From the NCBI GenBank assembly GCA_024690425.1, contig JAILCT010000253.1, positions 1-7,068 of the forward strand: DNA of 7,068 nt. Reading direction: 5' to 3'. Under the pieces are notes generated by a model. It saw only the letters and a list, made by a program, of their open reading frames with translations, made no database searches and was not told the origin of the DNA. The position numbers and the translations under genes were made by a program. Position 1 is the stretch's first letter, and each line of letters begins with the position of its first letter. Origin of the DNA: Lachnospiraceae bacterium (GTDB lineage Bacteria; Bacillota_A; Clostridia; Lachnospirales; Lachnospiraceae). This document shows, one piece after another, positions 1 to 5,707 of this stretch.

Positions 1-99
1 CAATACATCAGAAATCTTCAGCTGCATTTTATCAAGTATATTCTTGGGAATTCTTATTCCCTGACTGTTTCCCCAGGACCTTATTGCTACCTGTTCCAT
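1..99 (-). CDS. MazE/AbrB-type antitoxin, N-terminal part (runs off left edge)
   Basis: Reading leftwards from the ATG at 99-97, 33 codons stay open to the window edge. The translation begins MEQVAIRSWGNSQGIRIP and continues with KNILDKMQLK, the N-terminal swapped-hairpin DNA-binding fold of MazE/AbrB/SpoVT proteins. The signature W-G-N-S-x-G-I-R-I-P is characteristic of MazE antitoxins. Such proteins bind and neutralise a MazF-type mRNA endoribonuclease and repress their own operon, so a toxin gene would be expected further left; it cannot be seen here. The start is supported by a very strong ribosome binding site, GGGGGTGAT, just upstream, and by a consensus promoter at 125-153. The toxin-binding C-terminus lies outside the window, so another AbrB-fold regulator remains possible. 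Confidence 0.8.
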   Translation of the reverse strand, partial: MEQVAIRSWGNSQGIRIPKNILDKMQLKISDVL

Positions 100-114
100 G
101 GAATCACCCCCTTT

Positions 115-139
115 ATGTATATACATTATACAGTATAAT
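115..139. promoter_or_regulatory. Candidate autoregulatory operator: two palindromes over the -10 box
   Basis: ATTATAC-A-GTATAAT (125-139) is a perfect inverted repeat with 7-base arms. It contains the whole -10 box of the antitoxin promoter. Directly next to it, ATGTATATACAT (115-126) is a perfect 12-base palindrome over the expected transcription start. Bound protein at either site would block RNA polymerase. MazE-type antitoxins and their toxin complexes are known to repress their own promoters through palindromic sites, so self-regulation is the natural reading, but the binding protein is inferred. Confidence 0.5.
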
Positions 140-153
140 TACATGTGATTCAA
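125..153 (-). promoter_or_regulatory. Promoter of the mazE-like gene
   Basis: On the minus strand, TTGAAT (148-153) and a perfect TATAAT (125-130) are separated by exactly 17 bases, a near-consensus housekeeping sigma promoter. Transcription would start near 118, about 20 bases before the antitoxin ATG, giving a very short leader that holds the ribosome binding site. The boxes and spacing are read directly; promoter activity is inferred. Confidence 0.75.
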
Positions 154-252
154 CTTCTCTTATTTGCCTAGGATATTTTTCAAAGTAAACGCAAAAATTT
201 GTTGTATTTAATAATCCTTAGACTTGAAAATGCTTTTAAATTTTATTATTTT

Positions 253-269
253 CACTGCAAAATACAGTG
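253..269. repeat. Small inverted repeat sharing the CACTG/CAGTG motif
   Basis: CACTG (253-257) and CAGTG (265-269) form 5-base inverted arms around a 7-base loop. The same core reappears, in the same orientation pair, in the larger inverted repeat at 303-341, including the flank TACAGTG. The pair of hairpins may be a duplicated binding site or simply AT-rich secondary structure. Confidence 0.3.
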
Positions 270-302
270 TGATATTAAATCTATTCTATGAAAAATAGAT
301 AA

Positions 303-341
303 ATCACTGTAAAGTTAGTGTTTATAATGCTTTACAGTGAT
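303..341 (-). terminator. Long inverted repeat downstream of the flavodoxin/ferredoxin gene; probable terminator
   Basis: ATCACTGTAAAG (303-314) and CTTTACAGTGAT (330-341) are perfect 12-base inverted arms around a 15-base loop. On the minus strand the stem can be extended by AATAGA pairing with TCTATT across a 4-base bulge, and this arm runs into a short T tract. The position, about 36 bases past the stop codon at 377, suits an intrinsic terminator for that gene. The stem is AT-rich and the loop large, so a protein-binding site is an alternative. The stretch 100-376 otherwise holds only the antitoxin promoter and one smaller hairpin. Confidence 0.45.
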
Positions 342-376
342 CTATTAATTTTATCTATAAATTTTTACATTTAATA

Positions 377-1138
377 CTATGTTACATACTTTCCTATCCT
401 ATATCTTTTCTGATTTAATGATTTTTCGCCGTATTCGATCGCTTCGACAGGACAGTTGGATATGCAGGCCATACAATGCTCACAGCTTTTCCCCCATACA
501 GGACGGCCATCTACGATGTCTATATTATTGAATGGACACAGCTTCGCGCATTTCCCGCATCCGACACATTTATCAGTCGAACGGAAAAGATCAGCCGTAT
601 GTTTGTACTTAACCCATATTGGATTAAAGGGAAGAGTGATGATCTTTTCAAAGAGTGTTATGTGTTTTGCCTTAAGCTTTTCCTCTTTCAGTATCTTTTC
701 TGCGACAGCCGGGATCCTTTCCTGCGACTGCTTTATCCGATCTATGTTCTCTTCATCCGTAAGCATCGGATATATTGTGTTTATCAGGTAGTTTCTGGGC
801 ATTTTGAATTCTGCCCTGCCCATATAAGTCATACTCTTTTTCCTAATGAGCTTTTCAGCAAGATACCCTGCGATTCCGGTATATCCTCCGCTTGTGAAAA
901 CAAAATAAACCTTATTGTTACCTGTAAGCTTTACGTTTTTAAGATACTCCGCCAAAAAACGCGGCATCTCACAGACATATACCGGCGAACATATTACGAA
1001 CGGAGAGGATGATCTTATAGGTGAATAATCCTTCTCTTTGATCCGGTTTATCAGGTTTAATGAGTCATCGTTAATTTTTTCTGAAAGCTGTTTTGCAATA
1101 AACTCAGTGTTTCCTGTAGCGGAAAAATATATAACCAT
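377..1138 (-). CDS. Flavodoxin-ferredoxin fusion protein (EFR1-type)
   Basis: This 253-residue protein joins a flavodoxin-like half to a bacterial ferredoxin half. The N-terminus MVIYFSATGNTEFIA holds the phosphate-binding loop for FMN (S6-A-T-G-N-T11). A second flavin-loop-like region, SPVYVCEMP, lies at 51-59, and TSGGYTG follows at 82-88. The C-terminal part has two 4Fe-4S motifs, CVGCGKCAKLCP (C191, C194, C197, C201) and CEHCMACISNCP (C219, C222, C225, C229). No signal peptide or membrane segment is seen, so it is probably a cytosolic electron carrier passing electrons between FMN and two iron-sulfur clusters; its partners are unknown. The ATG follows GAGAGG at good spacing. It is a single gene, separated from the upstream metal operon by a terminator. 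The architecture matches proteins annotated as EFR1 family ferrodoxins in clostridia. Confidence 0.88.
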   Translation of the reverse strand: MVIYFSATGNTEFIAKQLSEKINDDSLNLINRIKEKDYSPIRSSSPFVICSPVYVCEMPRFLAEYLKNVKLTGNNKVYFVFTSGGYTGIAGYLAEKLIRKKSMTYMGRAEFKMPRNYLINTIYPMLTDEENIDRIKQSQERIPAVAEKILKEEKLKAKHITLFEKIITLPFNPIWVKYKHTADLFRSTDKCVGCGKCAKLCPFNNIDIVDGRPVWGKSCEHCMACISNCPVEAIEYGEKSLNQKRYRIGKYVT

Positions 1139-1181
1139 ACACGATTACCTCTCATGTTTGAAACCTGCATATCAAAGAATC

Positions 1182-1210
1182 CATGTATATTTTAACATGT
1201 GTCGATACAT
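1182..1210. promoter_or_regulatory. Inverted repeats upstream of the flavodoxin/ferredoxin gene
   Basis: The leader between the terminator and the gene start contains nested inverted repeats: ATGTAT (1183-1188) with ATACAT (1205-1210), and CATGT (1182-1186) with ACATG (1195-1199). No convincing -35/-10 pair is visible, although the gene needs its own promoter because a terminator lies just upstream. An operator is possible; the AT-rich composition makes chance symmetry a real alternative. Confidence 0.25.
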
Positions 1211-1252
1211 AAAAACAGACCGTTCCCCAATAAGGGATATCGGTCTGTTTTA
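1211..1252 (-). terminator. Intrinsic terminator of the metal-uptake operon
   Basis: AAAACAGACCG (1212-1222) and CGGTCTGTTTT (1241-1251) are perfect 11-base inverted arms. The 18-base loop contains a further TCCC/GGGA pairing. On the minus strand the stem ends in TTTTT, the classical Rho-independent layout, 26 bases past the stop codon of the lipoprotein gene. The arms also give four T residues on the plus strand, so it may work in both directions, though no plus-strand gene ends here. Confidence 0.85.
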
Positions 1253-1277
1253 CGTGTTTATCCAAAATGAAGAGTTA

Positions 1278-1898
1278 TCAGTCCAACCGGGCATTTCTCA
1301 GCGTACAGTATTTATTTTCACCCTCTTCATATGTATCAAATACACCTGTTACACATACTTCCTGCCCCTCGGTGGGGTAATCATCGGGATATCTGTAGTC
1401 GCCGGTCGGTTCAAACTCTATACCTTGTGCACAGCATGCGGTAGCATCCTGTATGATGCAGGCATGATAGTATTTGCCGGTGCTCTCATCATGGTATCCT
1501 GCATACATTCCTTTCATTTTTACGGTTTTACCTGTATAATTCTCAGGATAATACATCATATCGTAGACCTCGGAGTATACCATGGTGCTTGAGAGCACAG
1601 TGAGGTCCACATCTACTCCTTCCGAGACGGTCTGCATATCGTTCTCCGTATCCTTCTGTTCATCAGCAGTTTCATTGCTTAAAACGGCCTGCTGATCAGA
1701 GGTTTCATCATCGGTCATTATTGCATTGTCTGATTCAGCTCTATTTCCCTGTGCTGCCATACCCTCTTTAAGCACACTTTGCACACTTGTCTGCGTATTC
1801 ACGTCTCTTGCAGCTGTATTTTTGTTCTTTCCACAGCCTGTTATCATAATGACAGTAATTGCGGTAAATAGGATACTTAACATCTTCTTCGCTTTCAT
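1278..1898 (-). CDS. Secreted lipoprotein, last gene of the metal-uptake operon
   Basis: This 206-residue protein starts MKAKKMLSILFTAITVIMITGC, a lipoprotein signal peptide with lipobox I-T-G-C, so Cys22 should be lipid-anchored outside the membrane. Residues 25-95 are a polar, Asp/Glu/Gln-rich linker. Residues 98-206 form a compact domain with V-Y-S-E-V-Y-D, P-E-N-Y-T-G-K-T-V-K-M-K-G, an A-C-C-A-Q-G-I-E-F segment (C155, C156), and further Cys at 147, 182 and 198. The pattern resembles the small beta-barrel C-terminal domain of the YcgQ/DUF1980-type proteins, but I hold that family match loosely. The start at 1898 is preferred over the longer frame because it follows GGGGAGGTG and begins the signal peptide. 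Its ATG overlaps the permease TGA (ATGA), giving translational coupling. A role in metal handling beside the transporter is inferred from the operon. Confidence 0.8.
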   Translation of the reverse strand: MKAKKMLSILFTAITVIMITGCGKNKNTAARDVNTQTSVQSVLKEGMAAQGNRAESDNAIMTDDETSDQQAVLSNETADEQKDTENDMQTVSEGVDVDLTVLSSTMVYSEVYDMMYYPENYTGKTVKMKGMYAGYHDESTGKYYHACIIQDATACCAQGIEFEPTGDYRYPDDYPTEGQEVCVTGVFDTYEEGENKYCTLRNARLD

Positions 1899-2740
1899 CT
1901 GCGCACACCTCCCCAAACGGATCCGATAAGATAACAGATGGCGAAAACGGCGGCATCCGCGGCGACTATTGTCGAACCCACCGGTGTTCCGGCAAGAATT
2001 GATATCACCAGCCCGCAAGAAGCACAGATCACCGACAGGATGACGGAGCATATGGTTACCGCCTTAAAACTGTTAAATAATCTCATGGATGACAGGGACG
2101 GGAAAATAACAAGTGCTGATATGAGCAATGATCCCACAAGGTTCATCGCCAGCACGATTATGACCGCGATGATCGCTGCTATCATGAGTTTATAGAATTC
2201 CACATTTGTTCCTGTTGCCTTCGAAAAGCCTTCATCAAAAGTCACGGCAAAAATCTTATTATAAAAAAGAATAAATATGAGCACGACACCCAAAGACAGT
2301 ATCGTACACAGCCACACCCGTGAAGGTGTCAATGTAAGGATCGAGGTAGAGCCGAACAGGGTCGAGCACACATCCCCCGAAAGATTTGATGACGAAGAAA
2401 AGATATTCATGATAAGGTAACCGAAAGCCAGGGTACTTACCGAGATCATTGCGATAGCCGCATCACCCTTGATCTTCGCCCTTTCTCCGGAACGCAGGAG
2501 TAATACCGCGCATATGACCGTTACGGGGAGAACCAGCATCATTTCATTTGTAAATTGCATGACCGTGGCAACCGCCATTGCTCCGAAGGCCACGTGTGAC
2601 AACCCGTCTCCGATAAAGGAAAACCTCTTAAGAACCAGTGTGACTCCAAGAAGCGACGAACATAATGCAATGAGGACCCCTACTATCATTGCATATCTGA
2701 CAAAAGGATATTGAATATACATGAATAATTTATCAACCAT
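1895..2740 (-). CDS. Metal ABC transporter permease (ZnuB/MntB/ABC-3 family)
   Basis: This 281-residue membrane protein has about eight hydrophobic segments, roughly at 16-37, 48-64, 67-83, 93-114, 143-160, 184-215, 226-249 and 254-275. Family hallmarks are the early L-K-R-F-S-F-I-G-D-G-L-S-H-V-A-F-G segment (37-53), the cytoplasmic loop F-D-E-G-F-S-K-A-T-G (168-177) expected to contact the ATPase, and N-L-V-G-S-L-L-I-S-A-L-V-I-F-P (200-214). It should form the channel that moves zinc, manganese or a related ion from the binding protein into the cell. The ATG follows CGAGGAT and lies 18 bases after the binding-protein stop. Length is normal for the family. No ATP-binding subunit gene lies next to it, which is unusual. 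Sequence alone does not settle the metal; the His-rich partner points to zinc. Confidence 0.9.
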   Translation of the reverse strand: MVDKLFMYIQYPFVRYAMIVGVLIALCSSLLGVTLVLKRFSFIGDGLSHVAFGAMAVATVMQFTNEMMLVLPVTVICAVLLLRSGERAKIKGDAAIAMISVSTLAFGYLIMNIFSSSSNLSGDVCSTLFGSTSILTLTPSRVWLCTILSLGVVLIFILFYNKIFAVTFDEGFSKATGTNVEFYKLMIAAIIAVIIVLAMNLVGSLLISALVIFPSLSSMRLFNSFKAVTICSVILSVICASCGLVISILAGTPVGSTIVAADAAVFAICYLIGSVWGGVRR

Positions 2741-2758
2741 GGGATTTATCCTCGTATC

Positions 2759-3817
2759 TTATTTAAGAGCTTCCCTGAGAACCGAGAGGTTATTCTCCAT
2801 AACCGACAGATAGCTTACGCCGTTTTCAACGTCCTTCGATGTAGTGGACTGCATGGAATCCATGGTCAATATCTGCTGATCCTTGCCTCGCGTATTCTGC
2901 ACGATCGTTTCGGCGATCTTTTTATCCTTGCCTTCTATGGTCATAACCGCATGCAATGACAGCTCATCTTCTTTTTCCGCCAGGAATGTGATCGTTTCAA
3001 AGCTTGCCTCAGTTTCGGCAGAACAACCCACAAATGCCGCATAATATGTCAAGCCGTAATCATCCGTAAGATATCTGAAAGGGAACCTGTCTCCGAAAAG
3101 CAGGGTTTTGACCGAAGCGGAGGATACTGTATCCGCATACTGCTTATCAAGAGCATTAAGCTTAGCTGTGTAATCATCGGCATTTTTCTTATAGATGTCT
3201 GCATTCTTTTCATCTATACGCTGAAGTTCCTTTGATATATACCCGGTAAGTGTGACCGCATTACGCAGAGACAGCCATACATGCTCGTCATATTCCGTTT
3301 CGCCTTCTTCGTGTTCGTGCTCATGTTCTTCTTCATCCCCGTCATCATGCTCATGCTCATCTTCTTCATCATGGTCATGCTCGTGTTCATCCTCTTCCTG
3401 CATGCCTTCCACTACTTCTTCTTCCTTGACAGAGTCACCCAGAACATCAAGAAGGTTTATGACGGCCATATCCTTATTGACAGCCTCCTTTAGTGCATCC
3501 TCTACCCACTCATCGGACTCACCGCCAACGTATATGAACATGTCACAGGTTGATATCTTTAATATGTCATCAGCTGTGGGCTGGTAACTGTGAAGATCAA
3601 CACCGTTATCAAGCAGCATGGTAACTTCGGCACCGGCCGGATTGCTTCCAAGTATATTCATAACCCAGTCATATTCGGGGAAAATGGTCGTAACTATCTG
3701 TAATCTGTCTCCTTCGTTTGCAGTACCTGAAGCAGCATCCGAAGTACATTGGGCGCACGCAGCAAGAAAACCTGCCATCATGATGGCAGAAATAATGATA
3801 ATAAGATATTTTTTCAT
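2759..3817 (-). CDS. ZnuA-like metal-binding lipoprotein of an ABC transporter
   Basis: This 352-residue protein has a lipoprotein signal, with lipobox L-A-A-C and predicted lipidated Cys21. The mature part is a cluster A-I (SBP_bac_9/ZnuA) binding protein: I-V-T-T-I-F-P-E-Y-D (41-50), V-D-L-H-S-Y-Q-P with ligand candidate H76, a His/Asp/Glu-rich loop at 141-172 with eight His, and Y-D-E-H-V-W-L-S with ligand candidate H179. The loop before H179 is typical of zinc-type members and is thought to help collect metal. The third His of classical ZnuA is not present: the matching stretch is F-G-D-R-F-P-F-R-Y-L (241-250). D320 in L-T-M-D-S could be the acidic ligand. It would capture metal outside the cell and pass it to the permease encoded 18 bases downstream. 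GGAGG six bases before the ATG supports the start. Confidence 0.92.
   Translation of the reverse strand: MKKYLIIIISAIMMAGFLAACAQCTSDAASGTANEGDRLQIVTTIFPEYDWVMNILGSNPAGAEVTMLLDNGVDLHSYQPTADDILKISTCDMFIYVGGESDEWVEDALKEAVNKDMAVINLLDVLGDSVKEEEVVEGMQEEDEHEHDHDEEDEHEHDDGDEEEHEHEHEEGETEYDEHVWLSLRNAVTLTGYISKELQRIDEKNADIYKKNADDYTAKLNALDKQYADTVSSASVKTLLFGDRFPFRYLTDDYGLTYYAAFVGCSAETEASFETITFLAEKEDELSLHAVMTIEGKDKKIAETIVQNTRGKDQQILTMDSMQSTTSKDVENGVSYLSVMENNLSVLREALK
3302..3394 (-). repeat. Low-complexity coding repeat for the His/Asp/Glu-rich loop
   Basis: The codons for residues 142-172 of the binding protein are a degenerate repeat of GAH-type and CAT codons, giving blocks such as DEHEHDHDEEDEHEHDD. 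The three blocks, centred on residues 147, 156 and 167, suggest growth by slippage or internal duplication. Such repeats can vary in length between strains. Confidence 0.7.
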
Positions 3818-3904
3818 GATTAACCTCCGTTAAACTATCTTTTTACACAGCAAAGATGGGCAGACTATACCCTGAGGCACAGCTTACCCTTAACGAAGGA
3901 ATAT

Positions 3905-4231
3905 TCAATTATTCAGGCGTACTTTGTCTGAAACCGGCGTATTTTCTTTATAAAAATATGCAGGTAATGAAATGGAAGTAAGTATTAAAATCAAGGGCAT
4001 GCATAAAGCTGCATTATCAGATATACCATTGTCAAAGCCCCTGAGCATGCTCTCACACTGCTGAAAACAGATACAGATAGGACAGTCATGATCCCGGCAG
4101 TCATGATGCACACGGTAATGATCTGCATTGGATGCAATATAGAATGCAGAAAGCAGTACGGCAAAAAGCATCATTGCCGAAATGATGCCTGCCGTGCTCC
4201 TATTCTTTATATTATTACATGATCTGCCCAC
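3905..4231 (-). CDS. Small Cys/His-rich membrane protein, first gene of the metal operon
   Basis: This 108-residue protein starts at a GTG (4231-4229) preceded by GCGGAG eight bases upstream. It has a hydrophobic segment at about 15-33, a polar centre rich in possible metal ligands (H38, H42, H43, C45, H48, C50, C53, C55, C59), and a second hydrophobic segment at about 77-94. The central pattern is H-H-x-C-x-x-H-x-C-x-x-C, read from VHHDCRDHDCPICICFQQC. Two-segment topology with both ends inside would place the ligand-rich loop outside the cell. I do not know a characterised member; similar small proteins occur beside zinc-uptake genes in clostridia as far as I recall. It lies 87 bases before the binding-protein start, with no terminator between and downstream of the operon promoter. 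A role in presenting or sensing zinc is inferred only. Confidence 0.75.
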   Translation of the reverse strand: MGRSCNNIKNRSTAGIISAMMLFAVLLSAFYIASNADHYRVHHDCRDHDCPICICFQQCESMLRGFDNGISDNAALCMPLILILTSISLPAYFYKENTPVSDKVRLNN

Positions 4232-4307
4232 TTCTGTGTCTCCGCTTCTTATTCAAAGCTGCCGCAAACCCGTTCTGTATTATGGGATTACGATCAGCAC
4301 GTGAAAA

Positions 4308-4336
4308 ATTATAATAATGTAAGCTGCTTACGTCAA
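4308..4336 (-). promoter_or_regulatory. Promoter of the metal-uptake operon
   Basis: On the minus strand TTGACG (4331-4336) and a perfect TATAAT (4308-4313) are separated by exactly 17 bases, a near-consensus housekeeping promoter. Transcription should begin near 4301, leaving a leader of about 70 bases before the GTG of the small membrane protein. No other strong promoter is visible before the binding-protein gene, so all four genes are probably transcribed from here. Confidence 0.8.
4319..4331. promoter_or_regulatory. Palindromic operator inside the promoter spacer
   Basis: GTAAGC-T-GCTTAC is a perfect inverted repeat with 6-base arms and one central base. It fills most of the spacer between the -35 and -10 boxes and touches the last base of the -35 box. 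A repressor bound here would directly block RNA polymerase. Control of zinc-type uptake operons by Zur or other Fur-family proteins is well established, but this sequence is not the Bacillus Zur box, so the regulator is unknown. A single GCTTAC half-site recurs at 3882-3887, upstream of the binding-protein gene. Confidence 0.55.
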
Positions 4337-4341
4337 GTGTG

Positions 4342-4367
4342 CAAAAAGGGGCCGCCGTAGCCTACGG
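4342..4367 (-). terminator. Weak candidate terminator after the double-flavodoxin gene
   Basis: CCGTAG-C-CTACGG (4355-4367) is a perfect inverted repeat just past the stop codon of the upstream gene. As RNA it could form a five-pair stem with a three-base loop, followed on the minus strand by CGGCCCC and then TTTTT. The gap between stem and T tract is longer than usual, so termination may be poor, allowing readthrough into the metal operon promoter region. Confidence 0.35.
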
Positions 4368-4369
4368 TA

Positions 4370-5512
4370 CTACAGAATGACCTGCCGGTACAGATCCTTT
4401 CGCTTTAAACCGTTCTTTTTTGCACCTTTCGGCCAACCCAAATCTGCCGCGAACATATACAGGGCTCTTGGAAATCTGTAAGCATCTGCATAAATATCCT
4501 CGATATCTTCTGAATCATTGATCGCGGATGAGAGTTTTTTAAGAGCTTCCGCTGCATATTTCGCGGGACCTTTATCGGTTGAGGTTATAAGAGAACCTAT
4601 CATCTCACCTGCCCCTATCGCAACACCGCCTCCGTATGTATATCCGCATTTCTCACACCAGGTTTTGACCATGCTCATAAGATTTTTAAGCTGAACGCTC
4701 TCATAAAATCCCATATTTGAAACAACATATATGTGCTTTTCTCCTGCCATCCTGCAGTGCTCAAGCCTTTCCATAACACGCAGTAATGCTGATGGTATAC
4801 TATCGACATAAAGAGGGATCCCAAGGACTATCGTACTCGTCCGGGCAAGCATTTCGACAAGTTCATCATACCGGTTTATATATGTTGAGAGATTGATACT
4901 CTCGACATTACCTCTGATATCAGAGGACATCCGGTCAAGAAACTTCTTTGAATTGGAATTATCGGCTCTAAGGCTGCAGTTAAGGAGTACAATCTTATCC
5001 GGATCAGACGTACCGGATATTGTGATCATATCTGCTTTTACCGGGCATTCTTCAAACCGGATCTCTTTTATTATGCCGTGAAAGTTCCTGCATACGGCTT
5101 CAACATATGTCTTGGCCTTTATTTTGTCGGATTCGCTTAACAGTCCCCTAAAGATAAAGGTGATCTGCTTATCTTCAGGATATCTCCGTTTATGATGCAT
5201 CTCTCCGTGATTTATCTCAAAATACGGAAGCACCCATCCTATACTTCTGTCAAAAACGTTTTTCACAAATCTGCTGAAGCCCCCATAAGTGTATGTGCTT
5301 ATTACTTCAATCTCTTCAGCCTTGTGTATAAGAGCCCCCATTTTCTCATAACCATCCTTGATGATACATTCACCGGGTTCCTTTAACCAACAGCCAAAAC
5401 ACCCGACACACGGTTTTATCGTTCCGTTATCGGAAATTATCTCCCAGTCCTTGTAATTTTCACAGATTTTGCCCCATTCTTCATCATCCAGGTCATGTAT
5501 CAGCAGTTTCAT
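4370..5512 (-). CDS. Tandem flavodoxin-like protein with an iron-sulfur flavoprotein Cys motif
   Basis: This 380-residue protein has two flavodoxin/NAD(P)H-dependent FMN reductase-like halves. The first (1 to about 165) carries C-V-G-C-F-G-C-W-L-K-E-P-G-E-C (C35, C38, C41, C49), the compact Cys motif of iron-sulfur flavoproteins, then Y-T-Y-G-G-F-S-R-F-V-K-N-V-F-D-R (74-89), matching the flavin-contact region of that family. It lacks the usual N-terminal G-S-x-R-x-x-G-N-T loop. The second half (172 to about 330) has its own opening V-L-L-N-C-S-L-R-A-D-N-S-N-S (175-188), a G-I-P-L-Y-V-D-S-I-P-S segment (231-241) and V-S-N-M-G-F-Y-E (264-271). Together they suggest a cytosolic redox enzyme using FMN and possibly a cluster; the substrate is unknown. 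AAAGGAGG six bases before the ATG at 5512 fixes the start and excludes the in-frame ATG at 5551. Confidence 0.85.
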   Translation of the reverse strand: MKLLIHDLDDEEWGKICENYKDWEIISDNGTIKPCVGCFGCWLKEPGECIIKDGYEKMGALIHKAEEIEVISTYTYGGFSRFVKNVFDRSIGWVLPYFEINHGEMHHKRRYPEDKQITFIFRGLLSESDKIKAKTYVEAVCRNFHGIIKEIRFEECPVKADMITISGTSDPDKIVLLNCSLRADNSNSKKFLDRMSSDIRGNVESINLSTYINRYDELVEMLARTSTIVLGIPLYVDSIPSALLRVMERLEHCRMAGEKHIYVVSNMGFYESVQLKNLMSMVKTWCEKCGYTYGGGVAIGAGEMIGSLITSTDKGPAKYAAEALKKLSSAINDSEDIEDIYADAYRFPRALYMFAADLGWPKGAKKNGLKRKDLYRQVIL

Positions 5513-5546
5513 AATTTCCTCCTTTGATTTTTCTACAAATATTAAT

Positions 5547-5574
5547 AGCATAATTTGCCGCTGGTATCTTTAAA
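5547..5574 (-). promoter_or_regulatory. Possible promoter of the double-flavodoxin gene
   Basis: On the minus strand TTTAAA (5569-5574) and TATGCT (5547-5552) are 16 bases apart, which is a weak but usable pair. Transcription would start near 5540, about 28 bases before the ATG. A palindrome AAACCGGTTT (5594-5603) lies upstream of the -35 box and overlaps a wider ACCGG/CCGGT inverted repeat ending at 5615; it could be an activator or repressor site. Confidence 0.3.
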
Positions 5575-5707
5575 AAATAATTAAAATTGGATTAAACCGG
5601 TTTTCTGTCCCCGGTATTGGACATTTATCGTGAGATATTCATCTATAATACGAACATACATTCTTATATTTTGTATACGGTTTTATCATCCGATCAACAT
5701 ATAGCGG

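Noticed and set aside
476..1012. Plus-strand open frame of 178 codons opposite the flavodoxin/ferredoxin gene
   Set aside because: The opposite strand has clear FMN and 4Fe-4S motifs, while this translation has no recognisable domain and no suitable ribosome binding site.
1899..2051. Upstream extension of the lipoprotein reading frame
   Set aside because: The added 51 residues are Arg/Cys-rich, overlap the permease coding region out of frame, and would bury the lipoprotein signal peptide. The ATG at 1898 has a strong ribosome binding site.
3252..3587. Plus-strand open frame rich in Ser and Cys
   Set aside because: It is the antisense of the His/Asp/Glu-rich coding repeat of the binding-protein gene; low complexity explains it and no ribosome binding site fits.
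3838..3904. Separate promoter or attenuator before the binding-protein gene
   Set aside because: No well-spaced -35/-10 pair and no stem followed by a T tract could be found; only a GCTTAC half-site and a repeated GCTGTG are seen.
4287..4293. ATTACGA as a Bacillus-type Zur box
   Set aside because: Only one half-site is present; the expected second inverted half is missing, so it is mentioned only as a weak hint.
4232..4300. Possible riboswitch in the leader of the metal operon
   Set aside because: The leader is only about 70 bases and shows no long paired structure or terminator/antiterminator pair; repressor control at the promoter explains regulation better.
5513..5551. Longer start for the double-flavodoxin gene
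   Set aside because: The ATG at 5551 has no ribosome binding site, and the added residues are encoded by the leader that contains the AAAGGAGG of the ATG at 5512.
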